The translations under genes were made by a program, and so were the position numbers. Of a stretch of 64,000 bases of DNA, positions 18,039-26,311 are shown piece after piece. The stretch's first letter is position 1. Each line of letters starts with the position of its first letter. This DNA is from Enterococcus sp. 5H. Lineage in GTDB: Bacteria > Bacillota > Bacilli > Lactobacillales > Enterococcaceae. Where the stretch lies: assembly GCF_028128615.1 (NCBI RefSeq), contig NZ_AMDP01000024.1, forward strand, positions 1-64,000, given 5' to 3'. Below the pieces are notes generated by a model. The model was not told where the DNA came from, made no database searches, and was given only the letters and a program-made list of their open reading frames with translations.

Positions 18039-18063
18039 GTAACAAATTAAGTTACATTTAAAT
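18039..18063 (-). promoter_or_regulatory. Palindromic operator upstream of the Rrf2 gene
   Basis: GTAAC (18039-18043), 7 bp, GTTAC (18051-18055) forms a perfect interrupted palindrome, followed by ATTTAAAT. The right half and flank recur exactly before the adjacent oxidoreductase gene. Confidence 0.6.
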
Positions 18064-18176
18064 CTTAATGCATCCTAAAAAAAATGTCAACTAGAAAGAA
18101 TTTCGTCTTTTCTCTAAAACAAACCGAAGAATGGTCTCCATTTCAAAAAAATGACCATTCTTTAGCTAAATTTTTC

Positions 18177-18950
18177 TTATTGATTTTTTATATCATTTTT
18201 AGTAATAATCTGGGTATATTTTTTATAGTCTTCAATATTGGCTACTAGTTGATTATTCGTGATAACTGCTGTCAAATCAGATAAATGATAAAACGTATAA
18301 AAATCCTCACGATTAAATTTTGCGCTATCTACACATAGATATTTTTGAATCGAATTATCTAAGGCTAAACTTTGTGTGATACCTTCTTCCATTGTCGCTG
18401 TCATAATCCGATCTTGATGAATAGCATTGGTCCCTAAAAAAGCTTTTGAAAAACGAATATCCTGAATTGCTTTATTTGCCATTTCTCCAGAAAAGGCACC
18501 TGTTAATTGACGGTATTTTCCACCAACTAAATAGATTTCATACTGCTGTGTTTTATTTTCCAAAATATTAAATACAGGCAAGCTATTTGTTATAATTCGA
18601 AGGTTTTCAACCGTTAGCGCTTGTGCTAACAACTCAATACTTGTGCCTGGTCCTAAAAAAATCGTACCTTCTTCATTGATTAGCGTTAACGCCGTCTGGG
18701 CAATTTCCTTTTTTTCATCAGGCTGAATAATTTTCTTTTTCTCATGGGATAATTCTGCAAGGTTAAATTTATTCACACTTTGAGCGCCACCGTGAATTCT
18801 ATGAATGCGACCTTGAGCATCTAATTCAGATAGATCACGCCGAATCGTCATATCCGAAACAGCCATATTTTCCACTAAATCAGTAACAGTGACTGTTCCT
18901 TTTTCATCAATCAAACGCAAAAGTTCCGTTAATCTTTCTTCTTTTAACAT
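18177..18950 (-). CDS. lacR: DeoR-family repressor of the lac/tagatose operon
   Basis: A 257-residue DeoR protein: N-terminal winged helix (RLTELLRLIDEKGTVTV to SDMTIRRDLSELDAQG, then RIHRIHGGA) and a C-terminal sugar-phosphate sensing domain (GTIFLGPGTSIELLA, ITNSLPVFNIL, VGGKYRQLTGAFSG, KAFLGTNAI). LacR represses lac genes and is known to be released by tagatose-6-phosphate. It is transcribed away from lacABDC, and TTTTTGTTC repeats that may be its operators lie between them and before lacD. Its own promoter (19003-19031) runs through the same region. Confidence 0.88.
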   Translation of the reverse strand: MLKEERLTELLRLIDEKGTVTVTDLVENMAVSDMTIRRDLSELDAQGRIHRIHGGAQSVNKFNLAELSHEKKKIIQPDEKKEIAQTALTLINEEGTIFLGPGTSIELLAQALTVENLRIITNSLPVFNILENKTQQYEIYLVGGKYRQLTGAFSGEMANKAIQDIRFSKAFLGTNAIHQDRIMTATMEEGITQSLALDNSIQKYLCVDSAKFNREDFYTFYHLSDLTAVITNNQLVANIEDYKKYTQIITKNDIKNQ

Positions 18951-19002
18951 ACTTTAGCTCCTTTTTATTCGTTTCTTTCTACAAAGCACACAAAAAAGAA
19001 CG

Positions 19003-19031
19003 TTTATATCTGTTTATTCTTATCATAACAA
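19003..19031 (-). promoter_or_regulatory. lacR promoter
   Basis: On the minus strand TTGTTA (19031-19026), 17 bp, TATAAA (19008-19003). The spacer contains ATAAACA, similar to the TGTTTATT strings in the divergent lacA control region. Confidence 0.5.
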
Positions 19032-19087
19032 ACTATTTAGTAAAAAAAAAGTGCTATCCAGCTCTTTTACGAACATAACCAACCACT

Positions 19088-19143
19088 TTTTGTTCATTAT
19101 TGTTTATTTTAATGTTGATTTTTGTTCGTTTTTACGTTAGAAT
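19088..19143 (+). promoter_or_regulatory. lacA promoter with probable LacR operators
   Basis: TTGATT (19115-19120), 17 bp, TAGAAT (19138-19143). TTTTTGTTC occurs at 19088 and again over the -35 region and spacer near 19119, about 31 bp apart. The complementary string GAACAAAAA occurs before lacD (about 20190), so these are good operator candidates for LacR. Confidence 0.6.
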
Positions 19144-19174
19144 GAAATCGAAAAAAAGAAATGGAGGTTTTATC

Positions 19175-19600
19175 ATGAAAGTAGTACTTTCTTCTGACAC
19201 ACAAGGTTTAGCCTTGAAAAATTCAATAAAAAAATTCTTGCTGGAAAAAGATTATGATCTTATTGATGTAACACCAGAAAATGGTAATTTTATTGATTCT
19301 GTTAAAGCAATCGTCGAGGTATTACACGCAGATCAACAAGCCTTAGGAATTGCCATCGATGGGTTTGGTGCAGGAAGTTTCATGGTTGCAACAAAGTCAA
19401 AAAATATTGTTGCCGCTGAAGTTTCAGATGAACGTTCAGCCTACATGACACGTGAACATAACAACTCACGGATGATTACATTAGGTAGTGAAATTGTTGG
19501 TGATACGTTGGCTAAAAATATTGTTTTGGCCTTTTTACAAGCTGACTATGATGGTGGTCGTCACCAAATTCGCGTAGATATGTTAAATAAAATGTGCTAG
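19175..19600 (+). CDS. lacA: Galactose-6-phosphate isomerase subunit A
   Basis: A 141-residue RpiB/LacAB family subunit. With LacB it converts galactose-6-phosphate to tagatose-6-phosphate, the first step of the tagatose pathway. Landmarks: [33 protein letters not shown], and [17 protein letters not shown]. It lacks the CGTGxG active-site Cys seen in LacB, as expected for the A subunit. ATG 19175 was chosen because GGAGG sits at 19163; an upstream in-frame ATG at 19100 falls inside the promoter. lacB follows after 12 bp. Confidence 0.93.
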   Translation: MKVVLSSDTQGLALKNSIKKFLLEKDYDLIDVTPENGNFIDSVKAIVEVLHADQQALGIAIDGFGAGSFMVATKSKNIVAAEVSDERSAYMTREHNNSRMITLGSEIVGDTLAKNIVLAFLQADYDGGRHQIRVDMLNKMC

Positions 19601-19612
19601 GAGGAAAAGAAA

Positions 19613-20128
19613 ATGAAAATTGCCATTGGTTGCGATCATATCGTAACAGATACAAAAATAAAAGTAGCAGATTTCTTAAAAGCTAAAGGTCATGAAGTGA
19701 TTGATGTTGGGACCTATGATTTTACTCGAACTCATTACCCGATTTTCGGACGTAAAGTTGGTGTATTAGTAGCTACAGGACAAGTCGATCAAGGTGTGGT
19801 TATCTGTGGTACAGGCGTAGGTATTACAAATTCTGCTAATAAAGTTCCCGGTGTTCGTTGCGCTTTGGTTCGTGATATGACAAGTGCGCTTTATGCTAAA
19901 AAAGAATTAAATGCCAACGTGATTGGCTTTGGCGGACGGATTACTGGTGAATTTCTCATCTGCGATATTGTTGAGGCTTTTTTAAATGAAAACTATCAGG
20001 CAACACCTGAAAATGAAGCATTAATTACTCAAATCGATCAAATGGCTCACAATGATGAGGTTATTGAAAACCAAGATATCTTTAACGAGTTTATAGAAAA
20101 ATGGGATCAAGGATTTTATCACGATTAA
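19613..20128 (+). CDS. lacB: Galactose-6-phosphate isomerase subunit B
   Basis: A 171-residue partner of LacA, carrying the family active-site loop [19 protein letters not shown] with its catalytic Cys, and the N-terminal [13 protein letters not shown] phosphate-binding motif. Full length for LacB (about 171). Start after AGGAGG, 12 bp behind lacA. It acts in the cytoplasm as a mixed complex with LacA. Confidence 0.95.
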   Translation: MKIAIGCDHIVTDTKIKVADFLKAKGHEVIDVGTYDFTRTHYPIFGRKVGVLVATGQVDQGVVICGTGVGITNSANKVPGVRCALVRDMTSALYAKKELNANVIGFGGRITGEFLICDIVEAFLNENYQATPENEALITQIDQMAHNDEVIENQDIFNEFIEKWDQGFYHD

Positions 20129-20171
20129 AGCTGAATCAAGTGCCAATAATCATTTTTCAGTTAACGATAAA

Positions 20172-20200
20172 TAGAAAACGCTTCATTCGAACAAAAACAA
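20172..20200 (+). promoter_or_regulatory. cre-like and LacR-operator-like sequences before lacD
   Basis: GAAAACGCTTC near 20173-20183 resembles the core of a CcpA cre site but is one base short in the right half. GAACAAAAACAAAC follows (about 20189-20202), the complement of the TTTTTGTTC strings before lacA. Together they suggest that lacD-lacC has its own regulated entry point in the 97-bp gap after lacB. Confidence 0.4.
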
Positions 20201-20237
20201 ACATTTATAATATTCTAAAATAAGGATGGACTCACTT

Positions 20238-21224
20238 ATGCATACAATAACACAAGAAAAATATGCAGCAATGGAACGTTTATCAAATGAACAAAAACAA
20301 ATTGCTGCTTTAGCAATCGATCAGCGTGGCGCCTTAAAAAAAATGATTACCTCTGCTGGTGGCAGTGAAGATGTTGCATTGATTGAAGATTTTAAAAAAA
20401 TTGTTTCCACTGAATTAACCCCTTACGCTTCATCAATTTTACTAGATCCAGAATTTGGCTTGCCAGCAGCTAAAGTTCGCTCTGAAACTTCAGGACTTTT
20501 ACTGGCTTATGAAAAAACCGGCTATGATTCTTCTACACCTGGTCGGATGCCTGATTTATTAGAAGATTGGTCTGTTTTAACTTTAAAAAAACAAGGTGCA
20601 GATGCAATCAAATTTTTACTTTACTATGATATTGATGAAGATGAGAAAATTAATGAGCGAAAACATCGTTTTGTCGAACGGATTGGTAGTGAATGTGCTG
20701 CTGAAAATATTCCTTTTTATTTGGAGCTTGTTTCTTATGATTCAGGGAATCTAGACCCAAATTCTGTTGACTACGCAAAAGTTAAACCTCATAAAGTCAA
20801 CGATATGATGAAAGAATTCTCTAAACCACAATATAAAGTGGATGTTTTAAAAATGGAAGTCCCCGTCAATATGAACTATGTAGAAGGTTTTGGCGAAACA
20901 ACGGTTTATACACAAACTGAAGCAGCCAATTTCTTTAAAGAACAAAGTACTGCAACTAATTTACCGTTTATCTTTTTAAGTGCGGGTGTTTCTGCTGAGT
21001 TATTCAAAAAAACCTTAACTTTTGCCCATGAATCTGGTTCAACCTTTAACGGTGTGTTATGTGGTCGGGCGACTTGGGCAAATGGTGTGACACCTTTTGT
21101 TACAGGTGGCGAAACTCAAGCTAAAGAATGGATGAATACACACGGTCGTCAAAATATTGATGCATTAAATGAAGTATTAGCACAAACAGCGCAACCTTGG
21201 ACAGATAAAGTCACTGCAGAATAG
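20238..21224 (+). CDS. lacD: Tagatose 1,6-bisphosphate aldolase
   Basis: A 328-residue class I aldolase that splits tagatose-1,6-bisphosphate into dihydroxyacetone phosphate and glyceraldehyde-3-phosphate. Landmarks: ALAIDQRGALKKMI, SILLDPEFGLPA, DAIKFLLYYD, VDVLKMEVPVNM with the likely Schiff-base Lys, and FIFLSAGVS. Start ATG 20238 is 8 nt after AAGGATGG and gives the usual family length; ATG 20226 overlaps the ribosome site. lacC follows after 11 bp. Order here is A-B-D-C rather than the common A-B-C-D. Confidence 0.93.
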   Translation: MHTITQEKYAAMERLSNEQKQIAALAIDQRGALKKMITSAGGSEDVALIEDFKKIVSTELTPYASSILLDPEFGLPAAKVRSETSGLLLAYEKTGYDSSTPGRMPDLLEDWSVLTLKKQGADAIKFLLYYDIDEDEKINERKHRFVERIGSECAAENIPFYLELVSYDSGNLDPNSVDYAKVKPHKVNDMMKEFSKPQYKVDVLKMEVPVNMNYVEGFGETTVYTQTEAANFFKEQSTATNLPFIFLSAGVSAELFKKTLTFAHESGSTFNGVLCGRATWANGVTPFVTGGETQAKEWMNTHGRQNIDALNEVLAQTAQPWTDKVTAE

Positions 21225-21235
21225 GAGTTTAGACT

Positions 21236-22174
21236 ATGATTGTTACAATTACGGCGAACCCTTCAGTAGACGTCTCTATGCCGCTGAATTCGTTTATGCT
21301 AGATCAAGTCAACCGCATCGAAAAAGCCGACAAAACAGCAGGTGGCAAAGGTTTAAACGTTACTCGAGTTTTGCATCAGCTGGATAAAGAGGTGCTTGCG
21401 ACTGGGTTTGTTGGCGGAGATTTTGGGCGGTTTATTCAAAATGATTTAGCTAAACAAATGATTAACTTTAATTTTATACCGATTCAAGAATCTACACGCA
21501 TCTCAATCGCCTTACTTCACGAAGGCAAACAAACAGAAGTATTAGAAAAAGGGCCTACGATCAATGACTCCGAACAGCAACAGTTCCTAGTACTTATGAA
21601 TGAATTGGCTAAAACGACGCGTTTATTTACTATTTCTGGAAGCTTAGCTGCTGGATTACCCCAAAATTTTTATGCCTTGCTGCTACCTATTTTACAAAAA
21701 CATGGTGCTAAAGTCATTCTCGATTCATCTGGCGACTCTTTAAAACAAGCTATTAGTGGATCTGCGAAACCCTATTTAATTAAACCCAACGAGCAGGAGA
21801 TTAAAGAATTACTGGGAGATAATTTCACTGTCGATTCAGTTGCTTCATTTAAATCAGCTGTAGAACAACCACTATTTTCAGAAATTCCGTGGATCGTTTT
21901 GTCTCGTGGTAGTCAAGGTGCCTATGCGAAAGTTGCTGATTCGTTTTATAGCGTGACCATTCCAACAGTGGAAGCGATCAATCCAGTTGGTTCAGGAGAT
22001 GCTACTATCGCAGGATTTGCTTCAGCTATTGAGGAAGATAACTCTATCGAAGACATTTTAAAAACTGGGATGACTTGCGGTATTCTAAATGCATTAGAAG
22101 AATCAACAGGCAGCATTAATATTCAGCAATTTGAGCAGATTTTTTCTCAAATAATTGTAGAAAAAATATACTGA
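21236..22174 (+). CDS. lacC: Tagatose-6-phosphate kinase
   Basis: A 312-residue PfkB-family kinase making tagatose-1,6-bisphosphate. Landmarks: MIVTITANPSVDVS, AGGKGLNVTRVL, VGGDFG, LIKPNEQEI, and the PfkB signature NPVGSGDATIAGFAS with the catalytic Asp. Full length. It is last in the rightward lac operon and ends at the strong terminator shared with the convergent fibre cluster. Confidence 0.92.
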   Translation: MIVTITANPSVDVSMPLNSFMLDQVNRIEKADKTAGGKGLNVTRVLHQLDKEVLATGFVGGDFGRFIQNDLAKQMINFNFIPIQESTRISIALLHEGKQTEVLEKGPTINDSEQQQFLVLMNELAKTTRLFTISGSLAAGLPQNFYALLLPILQKHGAKVILDSSGDSLKQAISGSAKPYLIKPNEQEIKELLGDNFTVDSVASFKSAVEQPLFSEIPWIVLSRGSQGAYAKVADSFYSVTIPTVEAINPVGSGDATIAGFASAIEEDNSIEDILKTGMTCGILNALEESTGSINIQQFEQIFSQIIVEKIY

Positions 22175-22180
22175 AAACAA

Positions 22181-22231
22181 AAATAGTTCGTATTACTCTT
22201 CCAAAATTGTAGAGTAATACGAACTATTTTT
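22181..22231. terminator. Bidirectional terminator between lacC and the fibre cluster
   Basis: A perfect 19-bp stem: AAATAGTTCGTATTACTCT at 22181-22199 pairs with 22211-22229. A runs to the left and T runs to the right allow function on both strands. Confidence 0.88.
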
Positions 22232-22244
22232 ATTTTGATGCTAG

Positions 22245-22835
22245 CTATTTTTTCTGTTTTTTTCTTATTAATAAATATAATCCAAATAAGCATAGTCCAA
22301 AGAGAAATACATTATTTTCCAAGCTTCCTAACTTTGGGAGTGCCTTCGAAGGTTTTTCAGTTTGTGAATGATTTGCCTGCTCTTGAAAAGCTACATGATA
22401 AATTAATTTTTCTTGGCTATTTTGTATCTGGTTATCGCTTTTTTCACCATGGAAAAACAACTGAGGGGACAATTCTGCTTGATCTGAAAACGTAATCGTT
22501 TGACCATCGATAGCTTGATCTAGAGAGATAGTTTGCTCTGACGACATTGTTTTTATCACTATCTGTCCTTCTAGTTTTTCTTGATAGGCAGCTGGAATTT
22601 CAACTGAAAATTGAACCTGGATATTTTTCATCCGACTTGAATTAGTTAATTTCAGCGGTTCAGATGCCAAGATAAGCCCAGGTTCAAAATAATCCTGCGT
22701 TGTAAAAGAGGAAGGCTGCGTCACCTGATAACTACTATCTGTGTCACTAATTTTCAATTCTGCCGCTTGCTCAATTTTCGGAAAAAAAAGCAAACTACTC
22801 AAAAAGAGCAAACTTAAGAAATGTCTATTTACCAC
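22245..22835 (-). CDS. Surface protein with LPKLG sorting-like motif, last gene of the SipW/CalY cluster
   Basis: A 196-residue secreted protein: signal peptide 1-24, a beta-rich body, then LPKLG (about 165-169), a hydrophobic span and a RKKQKK tail. This has the exact layout of a sortase sorting signal, but the Thr of LPxTG is replaced by Leu, so cleavage by a housekeeping sortase is uncertain. Its middle (YFEPGLILASEPLKLTNSS) echoes the DFEPGLSIEQNGTVTNSG segment of the neighbouring CalY-like protein, suggesting distant relation or shared assembly. It starts with GTG, overlapping the CalY-like gene by 11 bp. It may tether a fibre to the cell surface (inference). Confidence 0.75.
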   Translation of the reverse strand: MVNRHFLSLLFLSSLLFFPKIEQAAELKISDTDSSYQVTQPSSFTTQDYFEPGLILASEPLKLTNSSRMKNIQVQFSVEIPAAYQEKLEGQIVIKTMSSEQTISLDQAIDGQTITFSDQAELSPQLFFHGEKSDNQIQNSQEKLIYHVAFQEQANHSQTEKPSKALPKLGSLENNVFLFGLCLFGLYLLIRKKQKK

Positions 22836-23481
22836 GATTTAATAATTGACGCAATGTGCTCATCGCTTCTGATTGCGCCCCTCTAGCGGTCAGACTGCGT
22901 GCTGCTGGAGCATTTGGATCTACGTATTCTTGTAATGTTTCTGCATCAATCCCAAACTCAGACTTAATTGCCCCTTCTAAAACTTGTGTTGCTTTTAAAT
23001 TACCTGCAACTTTTACTTCAGCATTTGCATAATCAGCATCCATTTTTTCACCAACAAAGTCAGTATTAACATTAATTGTAGCTACCTCTCCCGGAGATAA
23101 CAATAGATAATGACCGCCAGCAGAATCACTGTACCAATAACCAGCTCCACCAGCAGGTTTGATACTTAATTTAACAGCTTCATCATCTGCTTTGGTAAAA
23201 TCTGCTGCATTCCCTAACTTCACTTGGCTATCGCTTTCAATCTTAATAATCGCATCGATTGAACCGCTATTTGTAACTGTGCCATTTTGTTCAATTGACA
23301 ATCCCGGTTCAAAATCTGTATTGTCTGAAACATCTTCAAACTCTGCAGTAACGGCTAAGTTCCCCATAATAACTTGTTGTTCTACTTTAGAAGATGCTGT
23401 CCACCAAGCATAGGTTGTTCCTACTGTTACTACTAATAACGCCAAACCTGTTAATATTAATTTCATTTTTCTGTTTTTCAT
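22825..23481 (-). CDS. TasA/CalY-family secreted fibre-type protein
   Basis: A 218-residue protein with the signal peptide typical of SipW substrates: KLILTGLALLVVTVGTTYAWWTASSKV. The body has TasA/camelysin landmarks: GNLAVTAEFEDVSDNTDFEPG, TVTNSGSIDAIIKIESDS and NTDFVGEKMDADYANAEV. Bacillus relatives form biofilm matrix fibres or act as a casein-cleaving surface protein; here a structural role is more likely. ATG 23481 forms an ATGA overlap with the stop of the signal peptidase gene, showing translational coupling. The Arg-rich C-terminus (RSLTARGAQ to NRGK) is unusual for the family and has no membrane anchor. Confidence 0.85.
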   Translation of the reverse strand: MKNRKMKLILTGLALLVVTVGTTYAWWTASSKVEQQVIMGNLAVTAEFEDVSDNTDFEPGLSIEQNGTVTNSGSIDAIIKIESDSQVKLGNAADFTKADDEAVKLSIKPAGGAGYWYSDSAGGHYLLLSPGEVATINVNTDFVGEKMDADYANAEVKVAGNLKATQVLEGAIKSEFGIDAETLQEYVDPNAPAARSLTARGAQSEAMSTLRQLLNRGK

Positions 23482-24017
23482 TCTGTACAAATCTCCTCAT
23501 TAATCATCTGATTTTTTTCTTTTGTAAATAGTAATTGGACAAAGTAGTCAAATAGTAATAACTGAATAATCGTTAAAATCGAAGCGATTTTCCCTCGCGG
23601 CGACTGAATCACGGATAGTATTCGACCTAATTTTGGAATAGAAAAAATGATTTTTCCGGTAATATCTTTAGGAAATACTACTGTTTGGTCGATTGTTTGA
23701 TTACTATCGCCTTTAGTTTGAAAGGTAAGTTGCCCTTGTGTTTGGTCAATCTTGGTGATTCTATGACTAACTGTTTCATTGCCTTTTTCAAACGAGATAA
23801 TATCCCCGACTCTGAGCTTTTCAGGAGTTTCATCTTTAACAACTAATAGACTTCCTTGGGGGAAAATCTCCGCCATACTTCCTGTTAGAACTGTCTTTAA
23901 CTGAATTGGTCCTGCTTGACCACATAAATGAATCCAGCTAAAAAATAAAATGATGCAGATTAGAAAAAGCACATACATTTTTGCCGTAACTTTATTCAAC
24001 AGTTGTATGATTCGTTT
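23478..24017 (-). CDS. sipW: SipW-type signal peptidase I
   Basis: About 179 residues. This is an ER-type signal peptidase: Ser nucleophile in VLTGSMAEIFPQGS and His in place of the bacterial Lys general base in ETVSHRITKI, then FQTKGDSN and a C-terminal hydrophobic span. In Bacillus SipW processes TasA and TapA, and here the CalY-like substrate is the very next gene with an ATGA overlap. The start is uncertain: TTG 24017 lies 9 nt after AGGAG and gives normal length; ATGs at 24026, 24038 and 24089 are in frame but poorly spaced or deep inside the preceding gene. Confidence 0.85.
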   Translation of the reverse strand, partial: KRIIQLLNKVTAKMYVLFLICIILFFSWIHLCGQAGPIQLKTVLTGSMAEIFPQGSLLVVKDETPEKLRVGDIISFEKGNETVSHRITKIDQTQGQLTFQTKGDSNQTIDQTVVFPKDITGKIIFSIPKLGRILSVIQSPRGKIASILTIIQLLLFDYFVQLLFTKEKNQMINEEICTE

Positions 24018-24309
24018 CAATTTGAACATCTCCTGACTCATCACTCGTGCTGCTTTGTTCAACAGTTGCATTGGTCGATCCTGTTTCAATTTGCTTGTTG
24101 TCGTTTAACTGTTCACTATCGGTTGTTGCAATAGTTTCACTTTCCTCAATAGTAGAAGTTGTTATTTGTTGTGCTACTTCTTTACTTCGGTAAAAACCGA
24201 GAGGGAAAGTTGTTTCATAGACAAAGTAGCCGAATGCTTCACTTACAACTCCTGTTAGCGCTGCACTTAGCACTAAAATACTAATAATTATTTTGACGTT
24301 CTTTCCCAC
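23992..24309 (-). CDS. Small exported Ser/Thr-rich protein of the fibre cluster
   Basis: A 105-residue protein with an N-terminal signal or anchor helix (KIIISILVLSAALTGVVSEAF) followed by an aromatic stretch (GYFVYETTFPLGFYRS) and a long acidic Ser/Thr/Glu-rich tail with no predicted fold. I do not recognise a family. Its position just before sipW recalls tapA-sipW-tasA, but no TapA similarity is visible. It starts 13 bp after the galactanase gene and overlaps sipW. Confidence 0.65.
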   Translation of the reverse strand: MGKNVKIIISILVLSAALTGVVSEAFGYFVYETTFPLGFYRSKEVAQQITTSTIEESETIATTDSEQLNDNKQIETGSTNATVEQSSTSDESGDVQIETNHTTVE

Positions 24310-24322
24310 TACGATTCTCTCC

Positions 24323-26302
24323 TTATTTTGTAACTCTAATAGTAAAAGTTGCTGTTTTACCGTTATTTGTTGTACTTGTCACACGAGCCGTTCCAGCTTT
24401 TTTTGCAGTTAAAATCCCAGCTGCATTAACTTCGGCAATTTCGGGTTTATCTACTTGCCAGCTCAAGTTTTTATTTGTCGTATTTTCTGGTAAAACTTGA
24501 GGATCAAGATTCAATGTACCATTGACTTTTAGAATACTAAGAGTACTGGCATTTAATTTTACTGATTCAGCTTCCACTACAGCCGGCGGATTTTCAGTTG
24601 TGACTAAACTCCAGCTATCCGTTGTCCCCCAAGCTCCTGCATCTCCTTTGACACTTAAACCTAGGTTGACTTCTGCGGCTTCAGTTAAGGTAAATTCAAC
24701 TAGTCCTTCTTGCCAGTTCGCTAAACCTTGCAATTTCAGTTTACTACTGCTCTTAATAATACTTCCATTGACTTTAGCATAAGCATAAATATCTTCTGAC
24801 GTTCCTGTTTCATCTCCTTGGATAAATAGATTGAAACGATAGTGTCCCGGTGCTAAACTAACCTTTTGTTCAACGGTAAAATCAACAGCATCTTTGTTCC
24901 AAAAATGAAGTGCATTGGTACCAATTTTCGGTGTATCAGCTTTACGAGTAACATAAGGTTGAGAAATAAGATAATCACTGAGGTCTGCCGTTTCAAAACT
25001 GCCATTTTTCAATAAATTTTCTTCTACAGGCGCTTCGTTATACCCTGTTTGTGCATATTTAAAGACTTTTAGGGAATCTAGTGCTTTTCCTGAAAAATCA
25101 AATAATGCTTGGTTATCCCACTCAGAACCACCATAATTTGTAGCATTTACTGCAGTATCATAGCCAATAGCTGCTGTCGATGCCCAACCTGAGCCAAATT
25201 GTTCCCAAATCGGCAAATTTGCTTCTCTATCAGCAGCGCCAACTGGTGTCCACGCTGGTTCCCAATAAAAAATTCCTAAGGCACTATCACCAGCTTTAAC
25301 TGTAGCATTCATCACATCTCTTAAAGAGTTGGCTTGTCCTTGGACAGAAGCTGGGTACCCACCGGCTGTTATTTGACTTGCACTATTCACTACGTTTTTC
25401 TGCCCATCACCATCTGCTAGTGTATACGCATAGCTTGTTTCAGCTATAATTGTTTTTTTGCCATAGGTAGACGAAACAGTTTTTAAAACATTGGTTAAAT
25501 TATCTAAACTCCCATGCCAGAATGCATAATAACTTGTAGCAAAAACATCATAGTCAACACTGTTATCTTTTAAGGTCTTCGCATAATTCAGAATCGTAGA
25601 TGTCTTTTCTGGATTCGTAAAATGTAACGCAATTAAAATCGACGGATCGACTTCACGAATCGCTTTACTGCCTGCTTTAAATAATGTGTAGCGACCATTA
25701 CCAGATTCACCAGCAACTCCGCTTCCAGTCGTTTCATTTCCTACTTGAACCATGCTGACATCAACACCAGCTGCTTTCATTTGCTGTAAACTATCTTTAG
25801 TAAAATTATAAAGAGCTTCAGCTTTTTGATCGACAGTAAATCCTGTCCAAGCTTTTGGTGCAATTTGACGTCCTGGATCAGCCCAGAAATCTGAGTAGTG
25901 GAAATCAATTAGTACTCGCATACCAGCTTTAGTCGCGCGTTTACCGATTTCTATCGCTTTAGGCACATCACAATTCCCAGCCCCATATCCTTGACCATCT
26001 GCATTATAAGGATCATTCCAAACACGAATCCGCACATAATTGACACCATTTTCTTTTAAAATTAAGAATAAATCTTTTTCCCCGCCATTTTCATCATAGT
26101 ATTTTACGCCGCTCTGTTCTTGAGCAATTACCGTTGAAATATCAACACCTTTGATAAAATCTGCAGGCATTCCGTCAACTTTTTCGACGTAAAAATCATC
26201 GGTCTCAGCAGCAAAAGTACTAGATGTACCTATTGTTGCAAAAACAGCACATACACCTAACGTGAGCCCTAAGGCTGTTAATAATTTTAGCTTTTTCATC
26301 AT
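24323..26302 (-). CDS. Secreted arabinogalactan endo-beta-1,4-galactanase (GH53)
   Basis: A 659-residue secreted enzyme. Signal peptide 1-31. The GH53 domain (about 48-400) shows FIKGVDISTVIAQEQSG, NYVRIRVWNDPYN, FHYSDFWADPG, the acid/base Glu in VQVGNET and the nucleophile Glu in IIAETSYA, then YWEPAW. A carbohydrate-binding module follows (about 425-560, ENLLKNGSFE to VNLGLSVKGD), and a Big_2-type Ig domain closes the protein (about 575-659). No sortase or WxL anchor is present. It should release galacto-oligosaccharides from beta-1,4-galactan side chains of pectin. It is 9 bp after the GH43 gene and 13 bp before the fibre cluster. Confidence 0.93.
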   Translation of the reverse strand: MMKKLKLLTALGLTLGVCAVFATIGTSSTFAAETDDFYVEKVDGMPADFIKGVDISTVIAQEQSGVKYYDENGGEKDLFLILKENGVNYVRIRVWNDPYNADGQGYGAGNCDVPKAIEIGKRATKAGMRVLIDFHYSDFWADPGRQIAPKAWTGFTVDQKAEALYNFTKDSLQQMKAAGVDVSMVQVGNETTGSGVAGESGNGRYTLFKAGSKAIREVDPSILIALHFTNPEKTSTILNYAKTLKDNSVDYDVFATSYYAFWHGSLDNLTNVLKTVSSTYGKKTIIAETSYAYTLADGDGQKNVVNSASQITAGGYPASVQGQANSLRDVMNATVKAGDSALGIFYWEPAWTPVGAADREANLPIWEQFGSGWASTAAIGYDTAVNATNYGGSEWDNQALFDFSGKALDSLKVFKYAQTGYNEAPVEENLLKNGSFETADLSDYLISQPYVTRKADTPKIGTNALHFWNKDAVDFTVEQKVSLAPGHYRFNLFIQGDETGTSEDIYAYAKVNGSIIKSSSKLKLQGLANWQEGLVEFTLTEAAEVNLGLSVKGDAGAWGTTDSWSLVTTENPPAVVEAESVKLNASTLSILKVNGTLNLDPQVLPENTTNKNLSWQVDKPEIAEVNAAGILTAKKAGTARVTSTTNNGKTATFTIRVTK

Positions 26303-26311
26303 ACACCTTCC

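Noticed and set aside
20172-20185. A confident CcpA cre site before lacD
   Set aside because: The centre fits but the right half is shifted by one base, so only a cre-like label was kept.
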